64,000 bases of DNA, from the NCBI GenBank assembly GCA_937908115.1, contig CALEQZ010000002.1, forward strand, positions 124,001-188,000, written 5' to 3'. A model generated the notes under the pieces. It saw nothing but the letters and a program-made list of their open reading frames with translations, made no database searches and was not told the DNA's origin. The stretch's first letter is position 1. Each line of letters starts with the position of its first letter. Shown here one piece after another: positions 16,208 to 24,731 of this stretch. Both the position numbers and the translations under genes were made by a program. This stretch comes from an uncultured Alcaligenaceae bacterium (GTDB lineage Bacteria; Pseudomonadota; Gammaproteobacteria; Burkholderiales; Burkholderiaceae_B).

Positions 16208-17358
16208 GGCGCCTGCTCCTCGCCTGTCAAGGCGGCCACGACCGCCTGCACCCGGTCGCCTGGCCGCACGCGCCCCGCTCCTTCGACGATGATGCGGTCG
16301 CCAGGCGCAAGGCCAGCGCGCACGACGCGCTGGCGCCCCTGTCGGCTGCCGAGCTCCAGCTGCCGGTACTGAACGTGTCCTTCGCCATCGACGACCAGGA
16401 CATAGCGCCTATCCTGGTCGGTGCCGATGGCCGTTTCGTCGACCAGCACGGCCGGATAGACACTACTGGCCTGTATGCGGATGCGCGCCTGCAGGCCCGG
16501 AATCATGCGGCCATCGGCGTTGTCCACCAGGGCACGCATCCGGATCGTTCCGGAACGCGTGTCCAGCCGGTTGTCGACCGAGTACAGCCTGCCTGCGTGG
16601 GGAAACCCCTCCTCACCGGCGAGCCCCACTTGCACCTGCACGGACTCGTCGCCGGCGCGTCCACCGAAGTAGCGCAGGTAGGTGTGCTCGTCCGCATGGA
16701 ACGCGGCGTACAGCGGATCCAGGGTGACGATGGCAGCCAGCGGCATGGCGTCGCCTCCTGCCTTGACGACGTTGCCTGCCGTCACCTCGGGGCGTGAGAT
16801 CCGTCCCGTGATCGGGGCCCTGATACGCGCATAGCCCACGTCCAGCCTGGCGCGCTCGACGGCGGCCAGCGCAGCCTGGGTCGCCGAGCGCGCCTCGCGC
16901 GCCGCGTTTTCCAACGCATCGACATCGCGCTTGGCCGCGGCGTTTGCAGCCAACAGCCGCCTGCCCCGTTCGAGCTCGCCGGCCGTATAGCGTTGCCTGT
17001 CCTGCGCCTGGGCCAGCACGGCTTGCGCGCGCTTGAGCTCGGCCTCGAATGGCGCCGGGTCTATCGTGAACAGCAGGTCACCTTCGCGCACCAGCTGGCC
17101 ATCCCGGAAATGCACCGACAGCAAGGTGCCTTCGACCCTGGGACGGATTTCCACCTGTTCGACGGCTTCCAGGCGTCCGGAATACTCCTGCCAATCGTTC
17201 ACGAACTGGCGCTGTGGCGCACGCACCTTGACCACGGGCAGTTCGGACGCCTGCGGCGAGGCCTGCGAAGGTGCATCAAGCACGATGGCGGCTAGCCCGC
17301 CTGATAACGCTGCGATGGCAGCCGACAAAGCTGCCCGACGGGAAATGGAAACGGCCAT
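16204..17358 (-). CDS. RND efflux periplasmic adaptor (membrane fusion protein), MexE/AcrA-like
   Basis: A 384-residue adaptor with an N-terminal export signal, the first lipoyl half (VEIRPRVEGTLLSVHFRDGQ), a helical hairpin (about 100-170, alanine-rich), the second lipoyl half (YARIRAPITGRISRPEVTAGN) and beta-barrel domains. It bridges the RND pump and outer-membrane channel. The signal has no lipobox Cys, so it is probably anchored by an uncleaved helix or exported free. First gene of the operon, starting from the region shared with the divergent LysR. Confidence 0.93.
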   Translation of the reverse strand: MAVSISRRAALSAAIAALSGGLAAIVLDAPSQASPQASELPVVKVRAPQRQFVNDWQEYSGRLEAVEQVEIRPRVEGTLLSVHFRDGQLVREGDLLFTIDPAPFEAELKRAQAVLAQAQDRQRYTAGELERGRRLLAANAAAKRDVDALENAAREARSATQAALAAVERARLDVGYARIRAPITGRISRPEVTAGNVVKAGGDAMPLAAIVTLDPLYAAFHADEHTYLRYFGGRAGDESVQVQVGLAGEEGFPHAGRLYSVDNRLDTRSGTIRMRALVDNADGRMIPGLQARIRIQASSVYPAVLVDETAIGTDQDRRYVLVVDGEGHVQYRQLELGSRQGRQRVVRAGLAPGDRIIVEGAGRVRPGDRVQAVVAALTGEEQAP

Positions 17359-17714
17359 GGCACAAGCCCTGCGTAGGAAAGTGACCGTGCAAGTCTGCGC
17401 AAATGCCGCCCATCCATATAGGGCCGTTTCCGGTTTTCAAAATTCGCGAAACTGCAATAATGGCCGTTCCGACCGCACCCACACGAGGAAAACCAGCGGT
17501 TCACCCTCGGACTTGGAAGACGTAATTCGTCATTCCGGAAGAATCCGCGAACCGTCACGTGTCACGTCGTGCGCCGTCGTGGCCACGGCGCATTGGCCGC
17601 TTTCCGGTGGCGTGCAAGCATGCCCCGCCTGACGACCGGGGCACTCCGCCACCGCCGGCTTGCGCACTGCATCGGCCCAGCCCGCAAGACGGCCCGGACA
17701 AAGGGATGATCGAG
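17359..17714. promoter_or_regulatory. Divergent control region between the efflux operon and its LysR gene
   Basis: This 356-bp gap holds no gene. On the minus strand a weak promoter is visible, TTTTGA (17442-17437), 16 bp, TATATGG (17420-17414), pointing at the adaptor gene. Overlapping its -35 is an imperfect 20-bp dyad, GTTTTCAAAATTCGCGAAAC (17433-17452), with the size of a LysR site. The arrangement suggests that LysR controls the pump through this dyad. The rest is ordinary high-GC sequence in which I see nothing. Confidence 0.4.
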
Positions 17715-18629
17715 ATGGATCGACTTCAGGCCATGCAGGTTTTCGCGCGCGTCGTCGAGGCGAACAGCTTTGCCAAGGCAGCAGACAGCCTGGGCATGCC
17801 CGCCTCGTCGGTGACGCGTGCAGTCAAGGAACTGGAAACCTACCTGGGCGTGCGGCTGCTGCAGCGCACGACCCGGCATATCAGCCTGACGCCGGACGGC
17901 AGCATGTATTACGACCATTGCCGCCGCCTGCTGGACGAGATCGCAACGGTCGAGTCCTCGTTTCCTGGCAGCGGCGGCCGTCCGCGCGGCCCGTTGCGCG
18001 TGGACATGACCCCGTCCTTTGCCCGGTTGTTCGTCCTGCCGGCGATCAAGGGGTTCCAGCAGGACTATCCCGACATCGCGCTGACGCTGACCTTGGGCGA
18101 CAGAACCATCGACCTCGTCCAGGAAGGGGTGGATTGCGTCATCCGTGCCGGCGTGCCGCAGGATTCCGCCACGCTTGTTGCGCGGCGGCTGGCGGGGTTC
18201 GAATGGGTGACCTGCGCGTCACCCAGTTATTTGGCCGAGCACGGCGAACCCAGGACCCTCGATGACTTGAAGCATCACCATGCGGTCGGCTTCCTGTCCA
18301 GCCGCAACAGCCGCAGCGCGCACTGGACTTTCGTGGTCGACGGAGAGGAGCGCGCCATTCGCGTGCCGGAACGCATCGCCGTCAACGACACCGATGCCTA
18401 TGTGTGCAGCGGCGTGCAGGGACTGGGCTTGATACGCGCGGCCAGCTACATGGTGATTCCCCACCTTCGCACCGGCGAATTGCGTCGGGTCCTGCCGGAC
18501 ATCAAGGCGCCAACCGTTCCGCTGTCGCTCATGTATCCGAAGAACCGCCATCTTTCGCCCGCCGTCCGCGCCTTCTCGGATTGGATCTCCCAAATCATCC
18601 GGCAGGCCGAGCCCCAGTGGCGGCTGTAG
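17715..18629 (+). CDS. LysR-family regulator divergent from the efflux operon
   Basis: A 304-residue LysR protein: HTH at about 2-60 (DRLQAMQVFARVVEANSFAKAADSLGMPASSVTRAVKELE) and an effector domain of the DmlR/AaeR-like branch (CASPSYLAEHGEPRTLDDL, common to that branch). ATG 17715 follows AAAGGG at about 11 bp; an ATG at 17706 is a possible longer start. It is transcribed away from the MFP-RND-OMF operon and is therefore its likely regulator, though it does not look like the MexT/BpeT branch. Confidence 0.88.
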   Translation: MDRLQAMQVFARVVEANSFAKAADSLGMPASSVTRAVKELETYLGVRLLQRTTRHISLTPDGSMYYDHCRRLLDEIATVESSFPGSGGRPRGPLRVDMTPSFARLFVLPAIKGFQQDYPDIALTLTLGDRTIDLVQEGVDCVIRAGVPQDSATLVARRLAGFEWVTCASPSYLAEHGEPRTLDDLKHHHAVGFLSSRNSRSAHWTFVVDGEERAIRVPERIAVNDTDAYVCSGVQGLGLIRAASYMVIPHLRTGELRRVLPDIKAPTVPLSLMYPKNRHLSPAVRAFSDWISQIIRQAEPQWRL

Positions 18630-18654
18630 CAGCCCGCCGACGCGGCGCGCTGCG

Positions 18655-18684
18655 CCCCAAGCCCGGGCAATGCCGGGCTTGGGG
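18655..18684. terminator. Perfect 12-bp hairpin between convergent genes
   Basis: CCCCAAGCCCGG (18655-18666), loop GCAATG, CCGGGCTTGGGG (18673-18684) lies in the 69-bp gap between the converging stops of the LysR and ABM-domain genes. There is no following T-tract on either strand, so it is either a bidirectional stem without a U-run or a transcript-stabilising hairpin. Confidence 0.5.
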
Positions 18685-18698
18685 CCGTCCGGCCAACC

Positions 18699-19100
18699 TC
18701 AGGGCAGGCGGCTAAGCAGCGTGACCTCGACGTTGCCGACGAGGATGGGCTTCATGGCAGCCATGAACTCGGCCGACGCCGGCGTTGCGGCGAACGCGTC
18801 GAACGCCGCGCGGTCGGCGAAGCTTTCATAGCCCATGAAGACCTGGGGATCGGGCGTTGCCAGGATGCGGAAATCCACCACCCCAGGATGGGTGCGCGCC
18901 TGCTCGACGCGCGCCTTCATGATGTCGAGGAAGCGCTCACGCTGGCCGGGCTGGACGGTCAGCTTGACGATGATGGCGAAGCCGCCCGAATCCAGCCTGG
19001 CGTAGGTCTCCGGGCTGGTCTGGGCAGCGGCGGGGACTGCCGCGAGTCCCGCCGTGAGGCCGGCGGCGGCCAGGGCAAGCGATGTGCGATGCATGGTCAT
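18699..19100 (-). CDS. Exported antibiotic-biosynthesis-monooxygenase (ABM) domain protein
   Basis: A 133-residue protein with a Sec signal (MTMHRTSLALAAAGLTAG through AAAQT, cleavage about residue 27), then an ABM-type dimeric alpha/beta-barrel domain (FAIIVKLTVQPGQRERFLD, HPGVVDFRI, FMGYESFADRAAFDAF). ABM domains include quinol monooxygenases of the YgiN type, and export is unusual for them. ATG 19100 has GGGAG 6 bp upstream. It is 16 bp after the oxidoreductase gene on the same strand, so the two form an operon, perhaps in quinone or reactive-electrophile handling; that role is inference. Confidence 0.82.
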   Translation of the reverse strand: MTMHRTSLALAAAGLTAGLAAVPAAAQTSPETYARLDSGGFAIIVKLTVQPGQRERFLDIMKARVEQARTHPGVVDFRILATPDPQVFMGYESFADRAAFDAFAATPASAEFMAAMKPILVGNVEVTLLSRLP

Positions 19101-19116
19101 GATTGCTCCCGGATGG

Positions 19117-20127
19117 TCAGAATCCTTCCAGCACCACCTTGCCCCGGGCCTTGCCGCTTTCGATGAGCGCATGCGCCTGGCGCAGGTTCTCGGCGGTGAT
19201 TCTGCCGAGATGGTGGTTGACCGTGCTGCGGATGCGTCCGGCATCGACGAGCTCGGCCACTTCGGCCAGCAGCCTGCCCTGCTCGGCCATGTCAGGGGTC
19301 TCGTAAAGCGACCGCGTGAACATCAGTTCCCAGTGCAGCGAGATCGACTTGCTCTTGAGCTTCATGGCGTTGAGCACATCCATGTCGTCGATCACCGCGA
19401 GCGCGCCCTGCGGCTTGAGGCTTTCGATGATCTGGTCGTAGTGCTGCTCGGTCTGGGTCAGCGCTGCGACGAAGTCGACATGGCCGATGCCGGCAGCATT
19501 CAGGCCGGCCGACAGCGGTTGCCGATGGTCGATGACCGCATGCGCGCCCAGGTCCAGGCACCACTGCCGCGTCTCGGGCCGCGAAGCGGTGGCGATGATG
19601 CGCAGCTGCGTCAGTTGGCGGGCCAGCTGGATCAGGATGGAGCCCACGCCGCCCGCGCCCCCCACGACCAACAGGGCCTGGCCGGCGCCGCCGCCCTTGG
19701 CGATGCGCAGGCGGTCGAACACTAGCTCGTAGGCGGTGATCGCGGTCAACGGCAGCGCGGCGGCTGCGGCGTCATCGAGCGACTGCGGCGCGCGCGCAAC
19801 GATGCGCTCGTCCACCAGGTGCAGCTCGCTGTTGGTGCCCGGTCGATTGATGGCGCCGGCGTAGTACACCCGGTCGCCCGGCTGGAACAGCGAAACGTCG
19901 TTGCCGACCGCTTCGACCACGCCCACGGCGTCCCATCCCAGCACCTCGACCTGCCCGTCGGCCGGCTTACGGTTGCGGCGCACCTTGGTGTCCACTGGAT
20001 TGACGGACACGGCGCTGACGCGCACCAGCAGGTCTCGGGGTTGGGGAACGGGAGTGGGCAGCTCGATGTCCTCCAGCGCGGCGGGGTCCGTGATGGGCAG
20101 GCTGCGACGGTATCCGATGGCTTTCAT
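19117..20127 (-). CDS. Zinc-type alcohol dehydrogenase-like / quinone oxidoreductase family protein
   Basis: A 336-residue medium-chain dehydrogenase/reductase. The GroES-like domain (about 1-130) lacks the zinc Cys/His ligands, and the Rossmann fold has VVGGAGGVGSILIQLAR (about 154-170). The YRRSLPITDPAALEDIELPTP opening is typical of the zinc-binding alcohol dehydrogenase family protein group close to ZADH and quinone oxidoreductases. It likely reduces a quinone or enone with NADPH. Divergent from the LysR at 20237; the two palindromes between them indicate direct control. Confidence 0.88.
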   Translation of the reverse strand: MKAIGYRRSLPITDPAALEDIELPTPVPQPRDLLVRVSAVSVNPVDTKVRRNRKPADGQVEVLGWDAVGVVEAVGNDVSLFQPGDRVYYAGAINRPGTNSELHLVDERIVARAPQSLDDAAAAALPLTAITAYELVFDRLRIAKGGGAGQALLVVGGAGGVGSILIQLARQLTQLRIIATASRPETRQWCLDLGAHAVIDHRQPLSAGLNAAGIGHVDFVAALTQTEQHYDQIIESLKPQGALAVIDDMDVLNAMKLKSKSISLHWELMFTRSLYETPDMAEQGRLLAEVAELVDAGRIRSTVNHHLGRITAENLRQAHALIESGKARGKVVLEGF

Positions 20128-20192
20128 GGCGGGTCCTTTGTGAAGAGGGGGACAAAAAGAAACAACGAGAACAACGCGCCCACTCTACAAAT

Positions 20193-20207
20193 TCAATTTA
20201 GAATTGA
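20193..20207. promoter_or_regulatory. LysR-type palindrome TCAATT-TAG-AATTGA
   Basis: A perfect 6-3-6 inverted repeat in the 109-bp AT-rich gap between the oxidoreductase (minus) and LysR (plus) start codons. Its size and T-N11-A spacing fit a LysR recognition site. Confidence 0.6.
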
Positions 20208-20226
20208 TAAGCTCATTGAAGTAAAT

Positions 20227-20240
20227 TCATTTTCAAATGA
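20227..20240. promoter_or_regulatory. Palindrome TCATTT-TC-AAATGA overlapping the LysR start codon
   Basis: A perfect 6-2-6 inverted repeat whose right arm includes the ATG (20237-20239) of the LysR gene. Bound protein here would block initiation of its own gene, which suggests autorepression; it is 20 bp downstream of the first palindrome. Confidence 0.45.
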
Positions 20241-21160
20241 TTATTGAAAATATCGGCGACCTGCGCGTGCTGGTCCAAACGGCCCGTGCCGGCAGCCTCA
20301 CGGGTGCAGCCAAGGCCCTGGGCATTACGCCGGCCGCCGCCAGCGCCACGCTCAAGCGGCTGGAAAGCCAGCTCGGCGTGCGGCTGTTCGAACGCTCCAC
20401 GCGGGCCATGCGCCTGACGCCGCCCGGGCAGGCGCTGCTGGACTACGCCAGCCGGGCATTCGACCTGATCAGGGAAGGTGAAGCCCAGGCCACCAGCGAC
20501 CGCGCTGGCCTGGTGGGCCTGATCCGCCTAGCCGCACCATCGGACTTGGCCCGCGCAACCCTGCTGCCTTGGCTGGACGAGTTCATGGAGGCGCACCCCG
20601 GCATCGAGCTGGCCTTGTCGGTCGGCGACCGGCTGCTGGATGTCGTGCGCGACGAGGTCGACCTGGCGATCCGGTATGGGAACTTGAGCGATTCCCGGCT
20701 GGTCGCCCGTACGCTGATACGCACATCACCCATCGTCGTGGCTGCGCCCAGCTACCTGGCACGGCACCCTGTCCCGCAGTCGCCGATGGACCTCACCCAG
20801 CACAACTGCCTGGCCTATGACCGCGGCGGCAAGCCGCACCGCACCTGGCGCTTTACGCGGGATGGCCAATCAGTCGAAGTGCACGTCACCGGCAATCGCA
20901 CCGTGGACGATGCCTCGCTGGCGCGGCAATGGGCAGTCGCCGGCGCTGGCATCCTGCTGAAGTCGCCGATCGAATCGCGGCAGGAGCTGGTCGATGGACG
21001 ATTGGTTCGCCTGCTGTCGGACTGGCAGCTCGACGGCTATCCGGTGCACGCCATCCTGCCCAGCGGCCGGTTCGTACCGATGCGCGTGCGCGCACTGGTC
21101 GATTTTCTGGCGGAGAAGTTCGCAGGCGTCGCCGACGAGCTTTCCGGCTTGTTGGGATGA
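20237..21160 (+). CDS. LysR-family regulator of the oxidoreductase/ABM operon
   Basis: A 307-residue LysR protein with HTH at about 6-64 (GDLRVLVQTARAGSLTGAAKALGITPAAASATLKRLESQLG) and an effector domain containing the CrgA/DmlR-branch element VVAAPSYLARHPVPQSPMDL. ATG 20237 lies inside the palindrome TCATTT-TC-AAATGA and has no clear ribosome site, consistent with weak, self-controlled translation. It diverges from the quinone-oxidoreductase-like gene and should control it. Confidence 0.88.
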   Translation: MIIENIGDLRVLVQTARAGSLTGAAKALGITPAAASATLKRLESQLGVRLFERSTRAMRLTPPGQALLDYASRAFDLIREGEAQATSDRAGLVGLIRLAAPSDLARATLLPWLDEFMEAHPGIELALSVGDRLLDVVRDEVDLAIRYGNLSDSRLVARTLIRTSPIVVAAPSYLARHPVPQSPMDLTQHNCLAYDRGGKPHRTWRFTRDGQSVEVHVTGNRTVDDASLARQWAVAGAGILLKSPIESRQELVDGRLVRLLSDWQLDGYPVHAILPSGRFVPMRVRALVDFLAEKFAGVADELSGLLG

Positions 21161-21355
21161 TAGGAGGACGCGTAGCGCTGGCAATCCGCCGCCCTGGACG
21201 CCGCCGGCCGCCCCGCTGCCCCGCGTCCATGCCTGGTTCGCTTTCGCGCGTCGGCGGCACGCGCAAAAAGGCAGCCGCGATGGCCAAGCAACCTGCCACC
21301 GCGGCACCCTGCGTAGGATGGGCTCAAGACAGCGCGGCAAACTGCCGCGCACGGC

Positions 21356-22321
21356 TCAGTTCACCGCAATTCCGCTTTGCTTGACCACGTTCTTCCACTT
21401 CTCGATTTCGGCGCGGCGGAAGGCTTCAAGTTCTTCCGGCGTGGAACCGACGATTTCCGCGCCCATGCCTTCGAGCTTGGCCTTGACTTCGGGATCCTTG
21501 AGCACATCGGCCAGCGCCGCCGACATCTTGTCCACGATGTCCCGGGGCGTTCCGGCCGGCGCAAACACGGCATTCCACTCGTACGACGCGAACCCAGGCA
21601 CGCCCGATTCGGCAATCGTGGGCAATTCCGGCAAGACCGGCGAGCGTTTTTCGCCGCCCACCGCGATGGGGCGCAGCTTGCCACTTTGGATGTGCGTCCA
21701 AGCCGAACCGAGGCTCGCGAACATGATGGGCACCTGGCCCGACATCACGTCCACCATGGCCGGACCGCCGCCTTTATAGGCGATGTGCACGAGCGAAGTG
21801 CCCGCCATGACATTGAACAGCTCGCCAGCCAGGTGCTGCGCCGAACCGGGGCCCGCCGAGGCGAAATAGACGGCATTCGGCGACTTGCCGCTGGCAATCA
21901 CGTCCTGGACCGATTTGAAGGTCGTATTGCTTGGGGTGGTCACCAGCACGTTGGGCACGCGTAGCAGCAGCGACACCGACTGGAAATCCTTCAGCGTATC
22001 GAAGGTCATCCGCGACTGCAACGCCGGATTCTGGGCATGGCTCGACGCGTCGAACATGAACGTATAGCCGTCCGGAGCAGAACGCGCCACTGCCGCACCG
22101 CCTATCATGCCGCCGGCTCCCCCCTTGTTGTCGATGATGACAGACTGGCCCAATTTATTCGACAACTTGGGGCCGATGATGCGGGCAACTGTGTCCACGG
22201 TGCCGCCAGGCGGATAGGTGACGACCATGGTAATGGGCTTTTCCGGCCACGCGGCGTGCGCCGCGGCCAGCGGCAGGACCGCGGCCAGCAGGCTCGCGGC
22301 AAGGGTACGGTAACAGGTCAT
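21356..22321 (-). CDS. Bug/TctC-family periplasmic receptor paired with an amidohydrolase
   Basis: A 321-residue exported protein with signal peptide ending AHAAWPEKP, the VVTYPPGGTVDTVAR strand-loop and ARSAPDGYTFMF element of Bug receptors. ATG 22321 follows AAGGAGG. Its start overlaps the amidohydrolase stop (ATGA), so the two products are made together and probably deal with the same ligand. The 195 bp downstream of its stop, up to the convergent LysR stop at 21160, holds no gene that I can support. Confidence 0.92.
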   Translation of the reverse strand: MTCYRTLAASLLAAVLPLAAAHAAWPEKPITMVVTYPPGGTVDTVARIIGPKLSNKLGQSVIIDNKGGAGGMIGGAAVARSAPDGYTFMFDASSHAQNPALQSRMTFDTLKDFQSVSLLLRVPNVLVTTPSNTTFKSVQDVIASGKSPNAVYFASAGPGSAQHLAGELFNVMAGTSLVHIAYKGGGPAMVDVMSGQVPIMFASLGSAWTHIQSGKLRPIAVGGEKRSPVLPELPTIAESGVPGFASYEWNAVFAPAGTPRDIVDKMSAALADVLKDPEVKAKLEGMGAEIVGSTPEELEAFRRAEIEKWKNVVKQSGIAVN

Positions 22322-23148
22322 GGCGTCTCGCCTCCTTGGAATCCAAAGCAGTTTCTGGGGTTGATCGCGAGTATGCGATGGCGCAGGACTGGATCGACGA
22401 TCCAGTCGTCCAATGCACGGCGGCTTTGCGCGTACGTCTGGTCCGGATGCTGCGTGTGGGGCCAATCACTGCCCCACAGCAACCGGTCTGGGCCAACGTG
22501 CTCGAGCAGGAGCTCGGCCGCCCGGCGCGCCTGTGCGCCGGAAGGCTCGCTCCAATTTCGGTATGCGCCGGATAGCTTGACCCAAAGGTCAACGTCCGCG
22601 GCTGCATCCAGCAGCCAACGGAACCCGGGATCGGCCGCGCCCAGCACTGGGTCGGGCCGGCCGAAGTGATCGACGACGAGGCGGCATTGCGCCGGGCGCA
22701 GGGCAGACACGATGTCGGGCAGCCGCCTGGCTTCGGCATGGATTTCGACATGCCAGCCCAGTTCGCGCACGCGGCCCAGCAAACCCGGCCACGCACCCGA
22801 CTGCAGGTCCGGCTGCGGTCGGCCGACCAGGTTCATGCGGATGCCGACGATGCCTGCCCGCGCCAGCCCGTCCAGCTCGGCGACGTCCGTGCGCTCGTCG
22901 ATGACGGCCACGCCCTTGAGCCGCCCTCGTGCCCGGCGCATGGCCTCGAGCATGTACTGGTTATCCGTGCCAAGGAAGCTGGGCTGGATCAGCACGCCCG
23001 CGCCCAGGCCATGGGCATCGAGGTGCGCCAAATAGGATTCCAGCGGCGCGTCGTGATCGGGCGTATACCGGCGACCGTGCGCCAGCGCGAGCTGGCGCAC
23101 GAACACATGCGCATGCGTATCAACGGCAAAAGGCACAACGCTGGCCAA
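22318..23148 (-). CDS. Amidohydrolase-2 family metal-dependent hydrolase (PDC-lactonase-like)
   Basis: A 276-residue TIM-barrel hydrolase. It has DTHAHVF near the N-terminus, a mid-barrel His in VVDHFGRPD and WGSDWPH near residue 235, the metal and catalytic His/Asp set of the family that includes 2-pyrone-4,6-dicarboxylate lactonase LigI. It likely opens a lactone or decarboxylates an aromatic acid. The only start with a ribosome site (GGGAG, 8 bp upstream) is TTG 23148; the next GTG (23136) has none. It is first in a two-gene operon with a Bug receptor and divergent from a LysR. Confidence 0.85.
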   Translation of the reverse strand: MASVVPFAVDTHAHVFVRQLALAHGRRYTPDHDAPLESYLAHLDAHGLGAGVLIQPSFLGTDNQYMLEAMRRARGRLKGVAVIDERTDVAELDGLARAGIVGIRMNLVGRPQPDLQSGAWPGLLGRVRELGWHVEIHAEARRLPDIVSALRPAQCRLVVDHFGRPDPVLGAADPGFRWLLDAAADVDLWVKLSGAYRNWSEPSGAQARRAAELLLEHVGPDRLLWGSDWPHTQHPDQTYAQSRRALDDWIVDPVLRHRILAINPRNCFGFQGGETP

Positions 23149-23220
23149 GACAAGCTCCCACGGAACACGATCCGGCCGTTCAGCGCCGGCAATTCCCGGC
23201 GGATTCTAGGAAGGCTTGAT

Positions 23221-23232
23221 ATAGTTATCTAT
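23221..23232. promoter_or_regulatory. ATAG-TTAT-CTAT dyad in the amidohydrolase/LysR divergent region
   Basis: A perfect 4-4-4 inverted repeat within a very AT-rich stretch (23219-23262) between the amidohydrolase (minus) and LysR (plus) genes. It is the best candidate for the LysR site here but is short. Confidence 0.35.
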
Positions 23233-23265
23233 CCATATTTAGATTTTTTTATATAACCTTTTGTG

Positions 23266-24150
23266 ATGGATATCCGGCGACTTGAGGAATTCCTTGCCGT
23301 GCTGGATGCCGGCAGCCTCAGCAAGGCAGCCGAGATCCTGGGTGTGGCCCAGCCTGCGCTAAGCCAGTCGCTGGCCCGGCTGGAACGCGAGCTCGGCGTG
23401 CGGCTGTTCCATCGCTCGCGGCGGGGCGCGGAGCCTACGGCGGCCGCGCGCCAGATCGCCGAAGACGTCCGCAGTGGCGTCTTTCGCATCACCAATGCCA
23501 AAGACGCGGCGCAGGCCATTGCACAGGGGCGCGCCGGCGTGCTGCGCGTGGGCCTGGTCTCCAGCGCCCTGATCGACATCCTTCCGCGCGGCTTGCGCGC
23601 GCTGCGAAAGCATGCGCCAGGCGTGCGCATCGTCTTGCGTGAAATGAGTAATGCGGAACAGGCACAAGCCCTGTCCCGCGGAGAGATCGACGTGGCGCTG
23701 GTCCACACGCCCGTTTCGCTCACCGGCGTCATGCACGAGAAGGTGCTCATGCGCGAGCGCCTGGTGGCCGCCGTACCGGCCGACCTTCCCGTGGAGCGGG
23801 AAGCACAGGTGCGCATGGCAGAAATCGCCCGCGTAGGCCTGGTCATGTACCCCCATGCGCAATTGCCGACGTTTTACGAGTCCGTGATCGACGCCTTTCG
23901 CAAGGAAGGGCTGGACGCCGAAGTCGTACAGGAGGCCAACCGGACCCTGACGGTGTTAGCCTGCGTCGCGGGCGGATGCGGCATCGCGTTGTTGCCCAGC
24001 TGGATACGCTCGCTCGATTTCCGTGGCGTGCGCTATTGCGAAGTGGCCGATGGGGCCCGCCTGCCCAGCTTCGATGTCAGTGCGATCTGGCCCAAGCGCG
24101 CCGTGCCCGGGCTGGCGGACGCTTTCGTGCAGGCTTGCGAGGCGCCCTAA
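23266..24150 (+). CDS. LysR-family regulator divergent from the amidohydrolase operon
   Basis: A 294-residue LysR protein: HTH at about 2-60 (DIRRLEEFLAVLDAGSLSKAAEILGVAQPALSQSLARLERELG) and a CbbR/CynR-branch effector domain with the GCGIALLPSW element near the C-terminus. ATG 23266 is used; GTG 23263 is also possible and neither has a clear Shine-Dalgarno. It probably controls the divergent amidohydrolase-Bug pair, with a ligand from that pathway. It ends against a bidirectional terminator shared with tRNA-Ser. Confidence 0.88.
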   Translation: MDIRRLEEFLAVLDAGSLSKAAEILGVAQPALSQSLARLERELGVRLFHRSRRGAEPTAAARQIAEDVRSGVFRITNAKDAAQAIAQGRAGVLRVGLVSSALIDILPRGLRALRKHAPGVRIVLREMSNAEQAQALSRGEIDVALVHTPVSLTGVMHEKVLMRERLVAAVPADLPVEREAQVRMAEIARVGLVMYPHAQLPTFYESVIDAFRKEGLDAEVVQEANRTLTVLACVAGGCGIALLPSWIRSLDFRGVRYCEVADGARLPSFDVSAIWPKRAVPGLADAFVQACEAP

Positions 24151-24168
24151 GCGAAAGGGCAAACAAAT

Positions 24169-24192
24169 GCCCTTGATCGCCAAGGGCTTTTC
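24169..24192. terminator. Bidirectional terminator between LysR and tRNA-Ser
   Basis: Stem GCCCTTG (24169-24175), loop ATCGC, CAAGGGC (24181-24187), then TTTT on the plus strand. On the minus strand the stem is followed by ATTTGTTT. It can end both the LysR transcript and the convergent tRNA transcript. Confidence 0.75.
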
Positions 24193-24199
24193 TGAACTC

Positions 24200-24290
24200 T
24201 GGCGGACAGAGGGGGATTCGAACCCCCGATACGCTTTTGACGTATACACGCTTTCCAGGCGTGCGCCTTCGACCACTCGGCCATCTGTCC
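24200..24290 (-). tRNA. tRNA-Ser(GGA)
   Basis: A 91-base class II tRNA on the minus strand. It has a seven-base acceptor GGACAGA/TCTGTCC, D-arm GGCCGAGTGGTCGAAGGC, anticodon stem-loop with GGA (CCTGGAAAG), a long variable arm (GTATACGTCAAAAGCGTATC), a T-arm GGGGGTTCGAATCCCCC and an encoded G-CCA 3' end at 24203-24200. The long variable arm and GGA anticodon identify serine (UCC/UCU codons). Its 5' side faces the lower-GC catabolic cluster. Confidence 0.96.
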
Positions 24291-24661
24291 GCGTACTGGA
24301 AGGGTGGAGACGGCCGAAATCGACCGAAACGTGGATTCTAACAGATTGCGGCCACGGAAAGTCACAACGGCACTTTGGACCAGCGCCAATTTAGAAGCAA
24401 AGAAACCGGACATTGCTGTCGCATTGCGGTTGGCGAAATGCCGCCTGCCCTGACGCGCGCGTACACGTGTCCCCATCGCCTGCCTAAATCATCCCCAAGA
24501 ACACCATCGCCGGGGCAGGGCGAGCCGCCTACGAATCCGGACAGATTCTGCGCAAAGCAGCAATGCGGCGCCACGCTCACCAGCGCGGGTTCGGCCGCTC
24601 CCAGATCGCCTTTAATTTTGTTTTTGAATACGTCGATCTTACAAAAACGAAATTATGTGGG
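24291..24661. other. Long non-coding gap upstream of tRNA-Ser and of the IclR gene
   Basis: No convincing gene is present: open frames here lack ribosome sites and family features. On the minus strand the TTAGAAT at about 24333-24339 could be a -10 for tRNA-Ser. Base composition drops progressively from about 24600 onward, marking the left edge of the lower-GC catabolic cluster. No integrase, direct repeat of the tRNA 3' end or IS is visible. Confidence 0.5.
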
Positions 24662-24690
24662 TTGCATCGGTCGAATTTACCTTATAGAAT
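24662..24690 (+). promoter_or_regulatory. Sigma-70-like promoter of the IclR gene
   Basis: TTGCAT (24662-24667), 17 bp, TAGAAT (24685-24690). The start of transcription would be near 24697, 35 bases before ATG 24732. The imperfect dyad CGAATT...AATTTCG spanning the -10 could be an IclR site for autoregulation. Confidence 0.5.
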
Positions 24691-24731
24691 TTCGATCAAA
24701 CACCATTTGATATTTTTTTTGAGAGCACAAG

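Noticed and set aside
14666..16372. 568-residue open frame opposite the RND pump gene
   Set aside because: His/Gln/Arg-rich reverse-frame artefact of a highly conserved AcrB-type gene; no start signal or domain.
24375..24710. 111-codon open frame between tRNA-Ser and IclR
   Set aside because: No ribosome site, no conserved feature, and it runs through the promoter region of the IclR gene.
24200..24731. tRNA-Ser as the attachment site of an integrated island carrying the catabolic cluster
   Set aside because: The cluster lies on the 5' side of the tRNA, while integrases normally use the 3' end. No integrase gene or repeat of the tRNA 3' end was seen at either edge, so only a composition-based origin is suggested.
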